A DNA stretch of 64,000 nucleotides. It comes from Alitiscatomonas aceti (GTDB lineage Bacteria; Bacillota; Clostridia; Lachnospirales; Lachnospiraceae). Positions 51,585-60,648 of this stretch are shown here, one piece after another. The stretch's first letter is position 1; the number at the start of each line of letters is the position of its first letter. The position numbers and the translations under genes were made by a program. The stretch spans positions 1-64,000 of the forward strand of contig NZ_JAOQJF010000005.1 of the NCBI RefSeq assembly GCF_025567195.1, in the 5' to 3' direction. The notes under the pieces were generated by a model. It had not been told where the DNA came from, searched no databases, and saw nothing but the letters and a program-made list of their open reading frames with translations.

Positions 51585-51816
51585 AAATATACTCGTTGCA
51601 CCACCTATTACTGCATACTGACATATGAGTTCCCCTTAACGGTGGAAAACCGGGCTGACTTACTGACCCAGGGACTTCCCGGACGTTCAGACGCCAGCTT
51701 GGGAGTGATCTTCCATCTGCATCCGGCGCCAGGCTTCCATCATCCCCGGCTCGCTTTGGCCTTCCCGCAGATCTACTGTCTCCGTCATCGCCTTTTCTTA
51801 TGCGTTACGCCCTTTT

Positions 51817-51845
51817 ATTATACGGATCACGCGAAAAAATGTCAA
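51817..51845 (-). promoter_or_regulatory. Promoter of the ileS leader
   Basis: On the minus strand TTGACA (51840-51845) and TATAAT (51817-51822) are 17 bases apart, both perfect hexamers. It lies between the stop of the beta-helix gene and the T-box. Confidence 0.88.
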
Positions 51846-51873
51846 GACTTCGATGGGCAAATCAATCAGCTTT

Positions 51874-54800
51874 TTACTGGATCCACGCACCGTCAGCTCC
51901 GACCTGGAAGCCATCGGGAGTCACCGCCGACTCCAGCATGGCCCCTGCCGGGCCTCCGTCTGTCCCTGTGCGGAAGTAATACCAGCTGCCGCCGATCTCA
52001 TGCCATCCCGTATACATGTGGCCCCGGAAACCATCGTAGCCGGTGTGCAGGTAATACCAGCTGTTATTCCAGAACAGCCATCCATCCTCCATCCAGCCGT
52101 CCTCGTCAAAGTAATACCAGTCTCCGCGTCCATTGTATGCCAGGTATTCCCACTCTCCATGAGGATACGTGCCATCGTCATAGCAGAACCACCAGCCGTT
52201 CAGACGCCAGGTTCCCTCCGCATCCCTGTATCCGCCTCCGGCAGCAATGGCTTCCTCTGTGTAACGCTCTGTATGGTCAAAGCCAATGGCGATCCCATGG
52301 GTATAAAAACCGTAAATACTTCCTCCGATCTTCAGATATTCATTGGACGGCAGCCTTCCATTATTTTCTGTAAATTCACGGCCCTCCAGGATCCAGCGTC
52401 CCGTCTTTCCGGTATCGCTGACTGCCCTTTGCCGGCTGCGGCCCGTATCCTCCTCATCGTCGTCATCCCCGCTCACAGACTCTGCGTAAAAGGTCAGCAC
52501 AAAGGTCATGCCTCCCGGCTCCACCGTTCTTCCGATGGGATCTCTGTCCCACCGCCGGCTTCTGTATCCTCTGTCGGCTCTGACTGCGGGTACAGAATCG
52601 ATGATGCTGCCCACCTCATACGTTTTCAGTATCTCGGTGCCCCCGTTCTCAGTAAACGTGCCATTCACCACACGGAAGACCACCTGGGCAGTTTCCTTTT
52701 CCGGATGCTCGGGAGTCTCAGATCCGGAAGGGTCAGTGGGATCGGCAGGATCTGTGGGTTCGGTGGGATCCGTCGGCTCAGCAGGGTCCGAGGGGTCCGC
52801 CGGCTCCTGGTCCTTTGTGTAATAAACGCATATGACCAGATCCTCTGTGATCGTTCCCGTCACACTGCCGTCGATCCTGCTCAAGGTATATCCAGAGATC
52901 TCCATCCCCGCATCCTGGGTCACATCGTACTCTGTACCAGAAGCAAAGCTTCGTACCGAATCTCCGGCGATCGGTCTTCCAGTGGATTCATCCAGGTACC
53001 GGATGGTCACGGTATTCTGCGGAACCCCCCATACTACGGCAAACAATCCAAACTCCGACGCAGGAAACTGGATCCCCTGATCGGTAGTCTCCAGATCCGG
53101 GATCGTTTCCATCCCAGTGGTGGCAATGGACATCCTTAGTCCCGGGTGTCCATTCATTCCGTATTCCCGGTTCAGCTCCGGAAACCGGAGCAGAGTAAAT
53201 TCTGTATTTTTGTCTGTTCCCTCCGGGTATGGCAGATAGACCAGCTTTTCCGTATTGGAGGTCACCCACGCATTGGCGCTGTTCTGATCCACCAGATCCA
53301 GATAGCGGAATTCAAAATGATATTCCATTCCTGATACAGTCCCCAGATGCTCTTCGATCCGTTCCTCCAGCTGCTCCTCCCCGTCGGGGGCGCCTGTCAC
53401 ATAGGGGCGGTCCTCAAGAAGCACGATCCCGGACGTATCTGAAAGCTTCCGGTCCTGGTCGCCGTTGAGATAATAGGCCGCATCACGGGTGCCATTCTGC
53501 TTCTGCTCCACAGCCACCGCCTGATCCGGCAGCTCCGCCGGTTCTCCGGAAAGGAGCGGACTGGACAGCTCTTCCGCCGGACTGCTGGTATAGCGGATCA
53601 CAAGAACGCCGTCCTTCAGCTTCACCTCATTTTTATTGATCCGTACCTTTCCATCCAGATCCGGATCCGCATACTGGAACACGGCCCTGTAAGCGCCCGG
53701 AGTTTCCGCTCCATCCATCGGGCTCCCATCGGCTTTCACATAATGAACGGTAAACAGAGCCTTTAGATCGCTCCATGCCTTTTCCTTTTCGTTTCCATAC
53801 GTCTTATAGACGGTTTCTTTTCCATCCACGCTGATGGATGTGATCTTATTCAGTCCTCCGATGGAGAAATCCTCCGGTTCCGGCATGGCGTTTCCAGAAT
53901 AGATCCCACATTGGTCCGGATACAATGTATACTGGTCATTATTGACAAACATCAGCGCATAGGACCGGTTCCCCTCTGCGCCCTCCATGGTGACGTCGAG
54001 GGTCTTCTGGTTCTCCACCGGGATCAGCTTCATATCCTCTGCCGTAAGATCTGCAGCGGGAAGCCCGTCGGCGTTCAAGGGAATATAGACTGCATACAGC
54101 CCGGAGGTATCTGCGCTGTACGGTCTGGATATCAGGAAATGATAATCTTCCGAAGATGGCCGGATCCAGAGACTCGTTGTCCCCGCCAGTTTCCAGGAGG
54201 GCTGGCATACTGCCAGCAGCTCCTTTATCTTATCGACTGCGTCTGACTTTGCCTTTCCCAGCCATACCTCCTGATAATCCTCATCCAGGGTCATCGTTCC
54301 GGCTGAAAGATAAATTTCCCGGTTTCCCGCCAGTGTTCCTGGTTTAATATGGATGAACTCGTTTTTGTCGTTGGAGCTTCCTCCTATTACTGAGATCTGC
54401 GCTCCGCTCCCATTTTCAAAAACCGTTCCGCCGTTGAGCTCCACAACAGATTCTCCTGCATTGGCATACGAGATCCCATAACTGCCGTTTCCGGAGATCT
54501 CTCCGCCGTTCATAATAAAGGCTGCTCCCTTTTTATCGGTTTTTCCTTTCACCTCAACCCCGGCTCCCGTATTGCCCGAGATTTTTCCTCCCTCCATAGT
54601 CAGCAGGGCGCCATTGTTCACTTTAATGCCCAGGCCCTTGTTATTGCTGATCTCTGCTCCCTCCAGCATCCGGGCCGATACTCTTCCTCCGCTCTGGTTG
54701 GCCAGATAGACGATCCCCTTGGGGGCCGTATTCCCAGTGATCTTTCCTTCAAATACGTATCTGGAGCCATTGTTTGTATACAAAAGTCCTCCGGCTCCCG

Positions 54801-56124
54801 TTGCCGTACAGCCTGTCACCTGGCCGGTGGGGCCCACTGTGATCTCCGCATACCAGCTGCGCATCAGAGAGCCCTTTGTGGTACAATTGGAGATAAGGCC
54901 GTTGAGCAGCATTTTATGGACATAATCCTTTCCCTGGTCATTGGCGCTGGCCACCATAATGTCCCGGCAGCCGGAGATCTCTGATCCCGATACGGCCTCA
55001 AAATCTCCGATGATTGTATCAATGACCGTATGCTCTGTACTCTCTCCTGCGATCCCCTTAATGCTGCCGCTCTGGGAAAGGACCGCTGTTCCTTCATTCC
55101 GTACATGGACAGCCGCGCCTGCTCCTCCCTGCCACATGTCCTTATCTGACCGTATATCAGAGATCGATCCGCCGATCTCCGCGCTGCCGCCGTCCAGGTA
55201 AACGGCGCGGCCGCGCATATGGCTGATCTCCGCTCCGGCCTCCATCCGGAAGCTGCCGCCCTGGATCCATACAGCTCCCGCTGCTCCGTAATCCCCCTTC
55301 TCCTTCGTCCTGTCAGCAACACCGTCTGTATCATCACAGATCTGGCTCCCATCCTCCATCACCAGGTCACCGCCGGAAAGCCGGACCGCTGACATTCCTC
55401 CAAAATTCCGAAGGGTGGCCCCGGAAGCCAGTATGATCTCTGCCGTTCCGTTATAGGTCGCCACAATGGCGTCCTGTACCAGACTTTCATTTCCTCCCTT
55501 TCCATCCGTGGAGGCCTGTTTAAAGTTCACACCCTCGGTCTTTCCACCATCGTCCAGAACGATATCCGTCAGTGTCAGGGACGCGGTCTGCGCCTCGCCC
55601 GGCCTTGTTCCTCCCACCTCGATCATAGCTGGATGATAACCGCCTCTGGCCAGGTCCTGCGCCTTTTCAAAGCCATCTCCCCGGAAAACCGTATGGCCCT
55701 GTCCGTCAATGGTCAGATCCTTATCCCAGAACCTGGCGCTTTTCGTCTCAGTAAGATCTGACATCAGACAGATAGTATCCCCATCCTCTGCCTGGTCCAC
55801 TGCATAAGCCAGAGAAATATATGGATCCTCCTCAGTCCCTGCTCCCGAATCCCACCGGGCATTGCTGGAGGAAGCGGAAACATAGACCTCTCCGCCGCTG
55901 CTCCGTTTTTTCCCCATCGTTTCCGGCCGTCTGGATAAAAGCCCCGGGACTGTTGTTCCAGGAATTTTCTCCGCATCGGAAACGGTGGCTGCTTTCATGC
56001 TGTTTTCTGGCTGCTTTGTCTCCGCTGCTGCCCGGATCTGACCGGCCGGGAACACCGTCCCGCCTATGATGGCCAGAGAGAGCAGAAGCGCTCCTGCCTG
56101 TTTCATCGTTTGCCTGTTTCTCAC
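51874..56124 (-). CDS. Large secreted beta-helix surface protein with wall-binding repeats
   Basis: The 1416-residue protein has a signal peptide (about 1-33), then a long right-handed beta-helix-like region (about 85-640) with repeating LTMEGGKISGNTGAGVEV- and FIMNGGEISGNGSYGI-type turns. A MucBP-like domain (about 1035-1105, VTIRYLDESTGRPIAGDSV), a Pro/Asp/Thr linker (about 1110-1135), a beta-grasp repeat (about 1145-1215) and CW-binding repeats (about 1240-1416) follow. It ends TPDGFQVGADGAWIQ, like the cohesin-like protein. Such helices are adhesins or polysaccharide-active; no catalytic residues can be named. The start is GTG at 56124 behind AAGAAGG. Confidence 0.85.
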   Translation of the reverse strand: MRNRQTMKQAGALLLSLAIIGGTVFPAGQIRAAAETKQPENSMKAATVSDAEKIPGTTVPGLLSRRPETMGKKRSSGGEVYVSASSSNARWDSGAGTEEDPYISLAYAVDQAEDGDTICLMSDLTETKSARFWDKDLTIDGQGHTVFRGDGFEKAQDLARGGYHPAMIEVGGTRPGEAQTASLTLTDIVLDDGGKTEGVNFKQASTDGKGGNESLVQDAIVATYNGTAEIILASGATLRNFGGMSAVRLSGGDLVMEDGSQICDDTDGVADRTKEKGDYGAAGAVWIQGGSFRMEAGAEISHMRGRAVYLDGGSAEIGGSISDIRSDKDMWQGGAGAAVHVRNEGTAVLSQSGSIKGIAGESTEHTVIDTIIGDFEAVSGSEISGCRDIMVASANDQGKDYVHKMLLNGLISNCTTKGSLMRSWYAEITVGPTGQVTGCTATGAGGLLYTNNGSRYVFEGKITGNTAPKGIVYLANQSGGRVSARMLEGAEISNNKGLGIKVNNGALLTMEGGKISGNTGAGVEVKGKTDKKGAAFIMNGGEISGNGSYGISYANAGESVVELNGGTVFENGSGAQISVIGGSSNDKNEFIHIKPGTLAGNREIYLSAGTMTLDEDYQEVWLGKAKSDAVDKIKELLAVCQPSWKLAGTTSLWIRPSSEDYHFLISRPYSADTSGLYAVYIPLNADGLPAADLTAEDMKLIPVENQKTLDVTMEGAEGNRSYALMFVNNDQYTLYPDQCGIYSGNAMPEPEDFSIGGLNKITSISVDGKETVYKTYGNEKEKAWSDLKALFTVHYVKADGSPMDGAETPGAYRAVFQYADPDLDGKVRINKNEVKLKDGVLVIRYTSSPAEELSSPLLSGEPAELPDQAVAVEQKQNGTRDAAYYLNGDQDRKLSDTSGIVLLEDRPYVTGAPDGEEQLEERIEEHLGTVSGMEYHFEFRYLDLVDQNSANAWVTSNTEKLVYLPYPEGTDKNTEFTLLRFPELNREYGMNGHPGLRMSIATTGMETIPDLETTDQGIQFPASEFGLFAVVWGVPQNTVTIRYLDESTGRPIAGDSVRSFASGTEYDVTQDAGMEISGYTLSRIDGSVTGTITEDLVICVYYTKDQEPADPSDPAEPTDPTEPTDPADPTDPSGSETPEHPEKETAQVVFRVVNGTFTENGGTEILKTYEVGSIIDSVPAVRADRGYRSRRWDRDPIGRTVEPGGMTFVLTFYAESVSGDDDDEEDTGRSRQRAVSDTGKTGRWILEGREFTENNGRLPSNEYLKIGGSIYGFYTHGIAIGFDHTERYTEEAIAAGGGYRDAEGTWRLNGWWFCYDDGTYPHGEWEYLAYNGRGDWYYFDEDGWMEDGWLFWNNSWYYLHTGYDGFRGHMYTGWHEIGGSWYYFRTGTDGGPAGAMLESAVTPDGFQVGADGAWIQ

Positions 56125-56196
56125 ACACTCTACCTTCTTTCTGAATAATTTCCAGTTCTCTCCAGAAGCTGGGCTCCCAATGGAAGGAACCTCTGC

Positions 56197-56373
56197 AAAT
56201 AAAGCAGTTTATTGGAAGAAAAACACATCCATTCCAGGCAGATTGCAGTCAAGAAACAGCAAATCTGCAGTTTCTATCCTTTAAATGGTTGAAAACGTCA
56301 GAATTAAATGGTAAAATCAAGCTGAATGGAAAGAATTTTCTGCGCCCTTGCTTCCTATAAACTGCTTTATTGG
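56197..56373. repeat. Pair of palindromic boxes in inverted arrangement
   Basis: AATAAAGCAGTTTATTGGAAG (positions 56198-56218, given in part) occurs at 56197-56218 and again on the minus strand at 56351-56373 with one change. The core AATAAA-GCAG-TTTATT is itself a palindrome. The two copies are also complementary to each other, and the second overlaps the terminator stem at 56346-56381. They lie between the beta-helix gene and pncB and may be operators or an RNA switch. No gene is seen in 56125-56476. Confidence 0.6.
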
Positions 56374-56397
56374 AAGCAAGGCTTTTGTTATTTTTTT
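56346..56397 (+). terminator. Plus-strand terminator upstream of pncB
   Basis: CCTTGCTTCC (56346-56355) pairs perfectly with GGAAGCAAGG (56372-56381), followed by CTTTTGTTATTTTTTT. It would end a plus-strand transcript from an upstream start, or shield pncB. Confidence 0.75.
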
Positions 56398-56407
56398 AAC
56401 AAAAAAT

Positions 56408-56436
56408 TTGCGTTTTCCTTCCTTTATTGCTATAAT
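56408..56436 (+). promoter_or_regulatory. Promoter of pncB
   Basis: TTGCGT (56408-56413) and TATAAT (56431-56436) are 17 bases apart, 40 bases before the pncB ATG. Confidence 0.75.
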
Positions 56437-56476
56437 GTCGGCAACGATATGGGATAGTACACAAGGAGAAGGTATT

Positions 56477-57934
56477 ATGAGTAAACGCAACCTGACGCTG
56501 CTGACGGATCTCTATGAACTGACCATGATGCAGGGTTATTTTTATGCCAAGGATGCCAATGAAACTGTGATCTTCGACGCTTTTTACCGCGACAATCCTG
56601 ACGGCAACGGCTTTGCCATCGCCGCCGGTCTGGAGCAGGTCATCGAATACATCGAGGATCTCCATTTCGATCCCGAGGACATCGATTATCTGCGTTCCAC
56701 TGGGATCTTTAAAGAGGATTTCCTGGAATATCTGGCTGATTTTAAATTTACCGGCGATATCTACGCCGTTCCCGAAGGAACCGTGGTCTTCCCCAGGGAG
56801 CCTCTGGTAAAGGTCATCGCCCCCATTATGCAGGCCCAACTGGTGGAAACAGCCCTTTTAAACATCATCAACCACCAGAGCCTCATCGCCACCAAGACCT
56901 CCCGCATCGTCCATGCGGCCGGAGGCGATGGAGTCATGGAATTTGGTCTCCGCAGGGCCCAGGGACCGGACGCAGGTATCTACGGAGCCAGGGCGGCCAT
57001 GATCGCCGGCTGTATCGGCACCTCCAACGTGCTCTGCGGCCAGATGTTCGACGTACCAGTGAAGGGGACCCACGCCCACAGCTGGATCATGAGCTTTCCC
57101 GATGAGCTTACTGCTTTCCGTACCTATGCGAAGCTTTATCCGTCAGCCTGTATCCTCTTAGCGGATACGTATGATACCTTAAAATCCGGGATTCCCCATG
57201 CCATCCAGGTATTTAAGGAAATGCGGGAAGCCGGGATCCCCCTGACCTTCTACGGGATCCGCATGGACTCCGGCGACCTGGCCTACCTCTCCAAGGAGGC
57301 AAAAAAAATGCTGGATGCCGAGGGCTTCACCGATGCGGTGATCTCCGCCTCCAACGACCTGGACGAAGGACTGATCTCCAGCCTTAAGAACCAGGGAGCC
57401 GCCATCAATTCCTGGGGCGTCGGCACCAACCTGATCACTTCCAAGGACTGTCCGTCCTTCGGCGGTGTGTACAAGCTGGCAGCCATCAAGGATAAGGCCA
57501 CCGGCAAGTTCATCCCCAAGATCAAGCTCTCTGAAAATGAGGAAAAGATCACCAATCCCGGCAATAAGACTATTTACAGGATCTACAGCCGGGACAGTCA
57601 TAAGATCATCGCCGACCTGATCTGCCTGGTGGGCGAGACTTACGACGAAAACAACTCTCTTCTGCTGTTCGATCCTGTGGCAACCTGGAAAAAGACGCTG
57701 CTGGCTCCGGGAACCTACACTATGAAGGAGATCATGGTCCCCATATTCAAGGATGGGGTCTGCGTATACCATTCTCCCAAGGTCATGGAGATCCGGGAAT
57801 ACTGCAAAAAGGAGCTGGATACCCTGTGGGATGAGACAAAACGTCTGGTAAACCCCCATGAGGTCCATGTGGATCTTTCCAACGAGCTGTGGCATATGAA
57901 GACCAGGCTCCTGGAAGCTTACCACTTTGAGTAA
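56477..57934 (+). CDS. pncB: Nicotinate phosphoribosyltransferase
   Basis: The 485-residue enzyme shows the NAPRTase pattern: LLTDLYELTMMQGYF at the start, EFGLRRAQGPDAG with GTSNVLCGQ, the catalytic HAHSWIMSF segment and FYGIRMDSGDLAYL. It makes nicotinate mononucleotide from nicotinate and PRPP, the entry to NAD salvage. The ATG at 56477 follows AAGGAGAAGG; the open frame from 56348 contains terminator and promoter. Length fits the long bacterial type. Confidence 0.95.
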   Translation: MSKRNLTLLTDLYELTMMQGYFYAKDANETVIFDAFYRDNPDGNGFAIAAGLEQVIEYIEDLHFDPEDIDYLRSTGIFKEDFLEYLADFKFTGDIYAVPEGTVVFPREPLVKVIAPIMQAQLVETALLNIINHQSLIATKTSRIVHAAGGDGVMEFGLRRAQGPDAGIYGARAAMIAGCIGTSNVLCGQMFDVPVKGTHAHSWIMSFPDELTAFRTYAKLYPSACILLADTYDTLKSGIPHAIQVFKEMREAGIPLTFYGIRMDSGDLAYLSKEAKKMLDAEGFTDAVISASNDLDEGLISSLKNQGAAINSWGVGTNLITSKDCPSFGGVYKLAAIKDKATGKFIPKIKLSENEEKITNPGNKTIYRIYSRDSHKIIADLICLVGETYDENNSLLLFDPVATWKKTLLAPGTYTMKEIMVPIFKDGVCVYHSPKVMEIREYCKKELDTLWDETKRLVNPHEVHVDLSNELWHMKTRLLEAYHFE

Positions 57935-57966
57935 AAAGATAAACTGAATGAAACCGAGGTGTTTTT

Positions 57967-58551
57967 ATGAGTGCAACTGATATTGCAAAATCTGTGGATG
58001 TGGATCTGGATCTGGTCCAGGAACAGGCCGCTTCCGTGGCTGAAGAGCTGATCGCAGCTGCAAAAATGAAGGAGGGCCAGATCCTGGTGGTGGGCTGCTC
58101 CTCCAGCGAGATCGCAGCCCATGCCATTGGCTGCTATTCCAGCAAGGAGGTGGGAGAAGCCGTATTCAACGCCCTCTATAAGGCAACGAGAAAGCACGGC
58201 CTTTATCTGGCTGCCCAGTGCTGCGAGCACTTGAACCGCGCCATTATCATCGAAGAAGAGGCCGCATTGAAATACGGCCTGGAAATGGTCAATGTAAAGC
58301 CCCAGCTGAAGGCCGGCGGCTCCTTCTCCACCGCCGCCTGGAATGGCTTCGCTTCTCCCTGCGCCGTGGAGCGGATCCAGGCCCACGCAGGCATTGACAT
58401 CGGCGACACCCTCATCGGCATGCACCTGCGCCCTGTGGCCGTTCCGGTGCGCACCGAAGTAAGATCCATCGGCTCCGCCCATGTGGTCTGCGCCAGGACA
58501 CGGCTCAAATACATCGGCGGCGAGCGGGCCGCTTACCAGGCACAGAAATAA
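57967..58551 (+). CDS. UPF0340 (YwlG/TIGR01440) family protein
   Basis: The 194-residue protein matches UPF0340: VVGCSSSEIAAHAIG, YLAAQCCEHLNRAIIIEEE, and MHLRPVAVPVRTEVRSIGSA. The family is widespread in Firmicutes and has no established function; the QCCEHLNRA block hints at a metal or nucleotide site. It lies 32 bases after pncB and shares its transcript, ending at a strong terminator. Confidence 0.92.
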   Translation: MSATDIAKSVDVDLDLVQEQAASVAEELIAAAKMKEGQILVVGCSSSEIAAHAIGCYSSKEVGEAVFNALYKATRKHGLYLAAQCCEHLNRAIIIEEEAALKYGLEMVNVKPQLKAGGSFSTAAWNGFASPCAVERIQAHAGIDIGDTLIGMHLRPVAVPVRTEVRSIGSAHVVCARTRLKYIGGERAAYQAQK

Positions 58552-58602
58552 TACAGCTGCTTAAAAAGTGGATGTATAATGCTGATTGTAGTGTTTTAAT
58601 GG

Positions 58603-58645
58603 AAACTGCCCATTCTGTCTGCAGACAAGATGGGCAGTTTTATTT
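58603..58645 (+). terminator. Terminator of pncB-UPF0340
   Basis: AAACTGCCCAT (58603-58613) pairs perfectly with ATGGGCAGTTT (58630-58640), with a T-rich tail. Confidence 0.85.
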
Positions 58646-58682
58646 CTGCTTATTTCTCTATAACGGCCACCAATCTCCCTCC

Positions 58683-59105
58683 TTACGGATTCGCAAACAT
58701 CGCCGTCAGGAGCGCCACATATTCCTCTCCGATCTCAGAAAAAGTTTTATCCTTTCGTTTCACATACCCAAAACAGAGCTCTGCACTGCGGTCCTCAAAC
58801 GGAAGCTCCACCAGCCCCGTTTCTGACGGCTGGTACCGGGCATTATAAAGATATTTCAGGGGACCCACTGAAAATGCTTTTCCCTGACGTAAAATATCCT
58901 GTGCCAGAACATAATCCGGTACATCGATCAAGGTATGGCAGCTGATCAGCCTCTGGTAGGATTCCAGAGCACGCAGATAAACCTCCATCGGACGATACAG
59001 CACAAACGGATATGCTTTGCACATATGAAGCGTCACTGACCGGATCCGGCTCTGATCCTCTACCAGGCCTAAGATCCCAATATCATACTCATGTGAGGCT
59101 ACATT
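58683..59105 (-). pseudogene. Truncated LysR regulator (C-terminal effector domain only)
   Basis: The open frame NVASHEYDIGILGLVEDQSR through FEDRSAELCFGYVKRKDK and EYVALLTAMFANP is the C-terminal half of a LysR-type effector-binding domain. The helix-turn-helix and first half are missing; the frame opens at 59105 after a TGA. A GTG at 59036 could start a 117-residue fragment but would not bind DNA. The break lies directly beside the ATPase gene at 59119, so an insertion or deletion probably removed the front part. Confidence 0.75.
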
Positions 59106-59118
59106 TCATGGAATATTT

Positions 59119-60318
59119 TCAATACTCAGCACTAAGCAAAAAATCCGCCAGGTGTATGATTTTTACACCATTCACATTTCCTGATGCCAATTCGTCCAGC
59201 GTCACAACATATTTAGGATAGTGATCCCTGATTTCAAGGAGATTGGCGATTTCCCGATCAGATTCCTCCGGCAGCCTGCGGCATACCTGAACGTAGATGC
59301 GCTCATCGCGCTGCACTGCCACAAAGTCAATTTCTTTTGTTTCGTTTTTTCCGATATAGACCTCATAGCCTCGACGCCGCAGCTCAAAATACACGATGTT
59401 CTCCAGCATAGCCGCTATGGACTTTGGATTAAATCCCATGATGCAGTATTTTAGGGACGCATCTGCCAGATAGAATTTTTCCTGGGTTTTCAGTACAGAT
59501 TTTCCCTGCAGATCATACCGCTGGCAGCGATAGATCACAAACGCCTTTTCCAGCCAGTTCAGATAGTTATAAACCGCCTCCACCGACAGAGAGCGCCCCT
59601 CGCTTTTGAGAAACTTCGCAATGGCATTGGCCGAAAAGGTCTTGCCCACGTTTTCCACGATATACTTTACAACACGATTAAATAAATCAAAGTTCGTGAT
59701 GTTATGCCGTTTTGTAATATCGTTCGTAATAACAGAGTTATAGATACCCTCCACGATCTGATAGGCGGAGCGTTCATCAAAGCTGCTCAGCGCCACAATT
59801 GGGAAACCGCCCAATCGCAGATATTCATTTAACAATTCCTTTAGATGACGGGAATCTGATTTTTTGAATTCTAAATACTCAGAAAAAGACAACGTATAAA
59901 CCGGAATGGAAATATACCGCCCCGTCAAGTAGGTGGATATTTCGCTGGACATCAGTTTGGAATTGGAGCCAGTCACATAAATATCAGTGTTGGCATTCTC
60001 CAACAGACTATTGACCGCTTTTTCCCAGCCTTCGATTTCCTGTACTTCATCCAGCAAAAGGTAGTAGCGCCCTTCATTGGTCATTTGCCTCTTTATACCG
60101 TTATACATATCTTTGTCGGTCATACCGTCATCAAAATCCTCCGACGTATATCGCATACTGATAATATGGTCTGCGGCAATCCCACTTTCCAGCAGATCAT
60201 CCCGCAGCATATCTAAAATTGTGGATTTGCCACAGCGCCGGATTCCCGCTAATATCTTCACAAGCGGAACATCCCGATAGGTTTTCAGCGTATTCATATA
60301 GTCTGACCGGATAATCAT
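59119..60318 (-). CDS. AAA ATPase with DUF4143 (DEXX-box/nuclease-like) domain
   Basis: The 399-residue protein has Walker A GIRRCGKST (about 26-34), Walker B YYLLLDEVQEIEGW, and the sensor segment IYVTGSNSKLMSSEISTYLTGR. It ends in a DUF4143 domain with ENIVYFELRRRGYEVYIG and the nuclease-fold-like EIDFVAVQRDERIYVQVC. The family is common in gut anaerobes, spreads between genomes and has no settled role. The gene is visibly more AT-rich than its neighbours and sits in a patch with a broken LysR gene. AGGAGGCGAG precedes the ATG. Confidence 0.88.
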   Translation of the reverse strand: MIIRSDYMNTLKTYRDVPLVKILAGIRRCGKSTILDMLRDDLLESGIAADHIISMRYTSEDFDDGMTDKDMYNGIKRQMTNEGRYYLLLDEVQEIEGWEKAVNSLLENANTDIYVTGSNSKLMSSEISTYLTGRYISIPVYTLSFSEYLEFKKSDSRHLKELLNEYLRLGGFPIVALSSFDERSAYQIVEGIYNSVITNDITKRHNITNFDLFNRVVKYIVENVGKTFSANAIAKFLKSEGRSLSVEAVYNYLNWLEKAFVIYRCQRYDLQGKSVLKTQEKFYLADASLKYCIMGFNPKSIAAMLENIVYFELRRRGYEVYIGKNETKEIDFVAVQRDERIYVQVCRRLPEESDREIANLLEIRDHYPKYVVTLDELASGNVNGVKIIHLADFLLSAEY

Positions 60319-60377
60319 ATCACTCGCCTCCTCATTTCCTACTCATAGTATACAGAAAAAGTTCTTGGATATCAATA

Positions 60378-60402
60378 GTTTTTACGTTTAATACGTAAAA
60401 AC
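60378..60402. promoter_or_regulatory. Perfect inverted repeat upstream of the ATPase gene
   Basis: GTTTTTACG (60378-60386) and CGTAAAAAC (60394-60402) form a perfect 9-base inverted repeat around seven bases, 60 bases before the ATPase start. It could be an operator or a recombination site. Confidence 0.5.
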
Positions 60403-60501
60403 TTATTATATTTCAAAACTTTTTCGTATTGGATGGTTTGAGTATGTAGAATTAAAAAGGCAAAGCAGAATTCTGAGATTCGATGATAGAAGGCGGATGT
60501 T

Positions 60502-60648
60502 ATGAAGGAAAAGATTCTTATGGTCTTCTTTACAGTAGTATACTTTCTTATCTTCTGCTATTTTATTGATTTGGTTTTCAGAAATACCCTGAGCATATAC
60601 AGTGACGTGTTGGGTAATTGCATTTATTATAAGCGTTGCACTGGTTGA
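60502..60648 (+). CDS. Possible 48-residue membrane peptide
   Basis: An open frame of 48 residues begins MKEKILMVFFTVVYFLIFCYF and forms one hydrophobic segment followed by a polar tail ending YYKRCTG. AGAAGGCGG lies upstream of the ATG. I do not recognise a family. It sits in a stretch of degraded mobile-element sequence, so it may be a remnant. Confidence 0.4.
   Translation: MKEKILMVFFTVVYFLIFCYFIDLVFRNTLSIYSDVLGNCIYYKRCTG

Larger units (their letters stand above)
51395..51810 (-). promoter_or_regulatory. Isoleucine T-box leader of ileS
   Basis: The minus-strand transcript from 51810 contains the Stem I features GATGACGGAGACAGTAGA (rc of 51772-51789) and AAAGCGAGCCGGGGATGATG. The specifier ATC (51707-51709, in GAAGATCACTCC) reads isoleucine. 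The T-box AGGTGGTGCAACGA (51593-51606) keeps TGGT but lacks the usual ACC. A terminator hairpin follows at 51554-51584. Uncharged tRNA-Ile would favour the antiterminator and ileS expression. Between the terminator and ileS lies part of element B. Confidence 0.88.

Noticed and set aside
51300..52373. Plus-strand open frame of about 357 codons opposite the ileS start, T-box and beta-helix gene
   Set aside because: It runs through the T-box, its terminator and element B, and is antisense to two well-supported genes; no ribosome site or family match.
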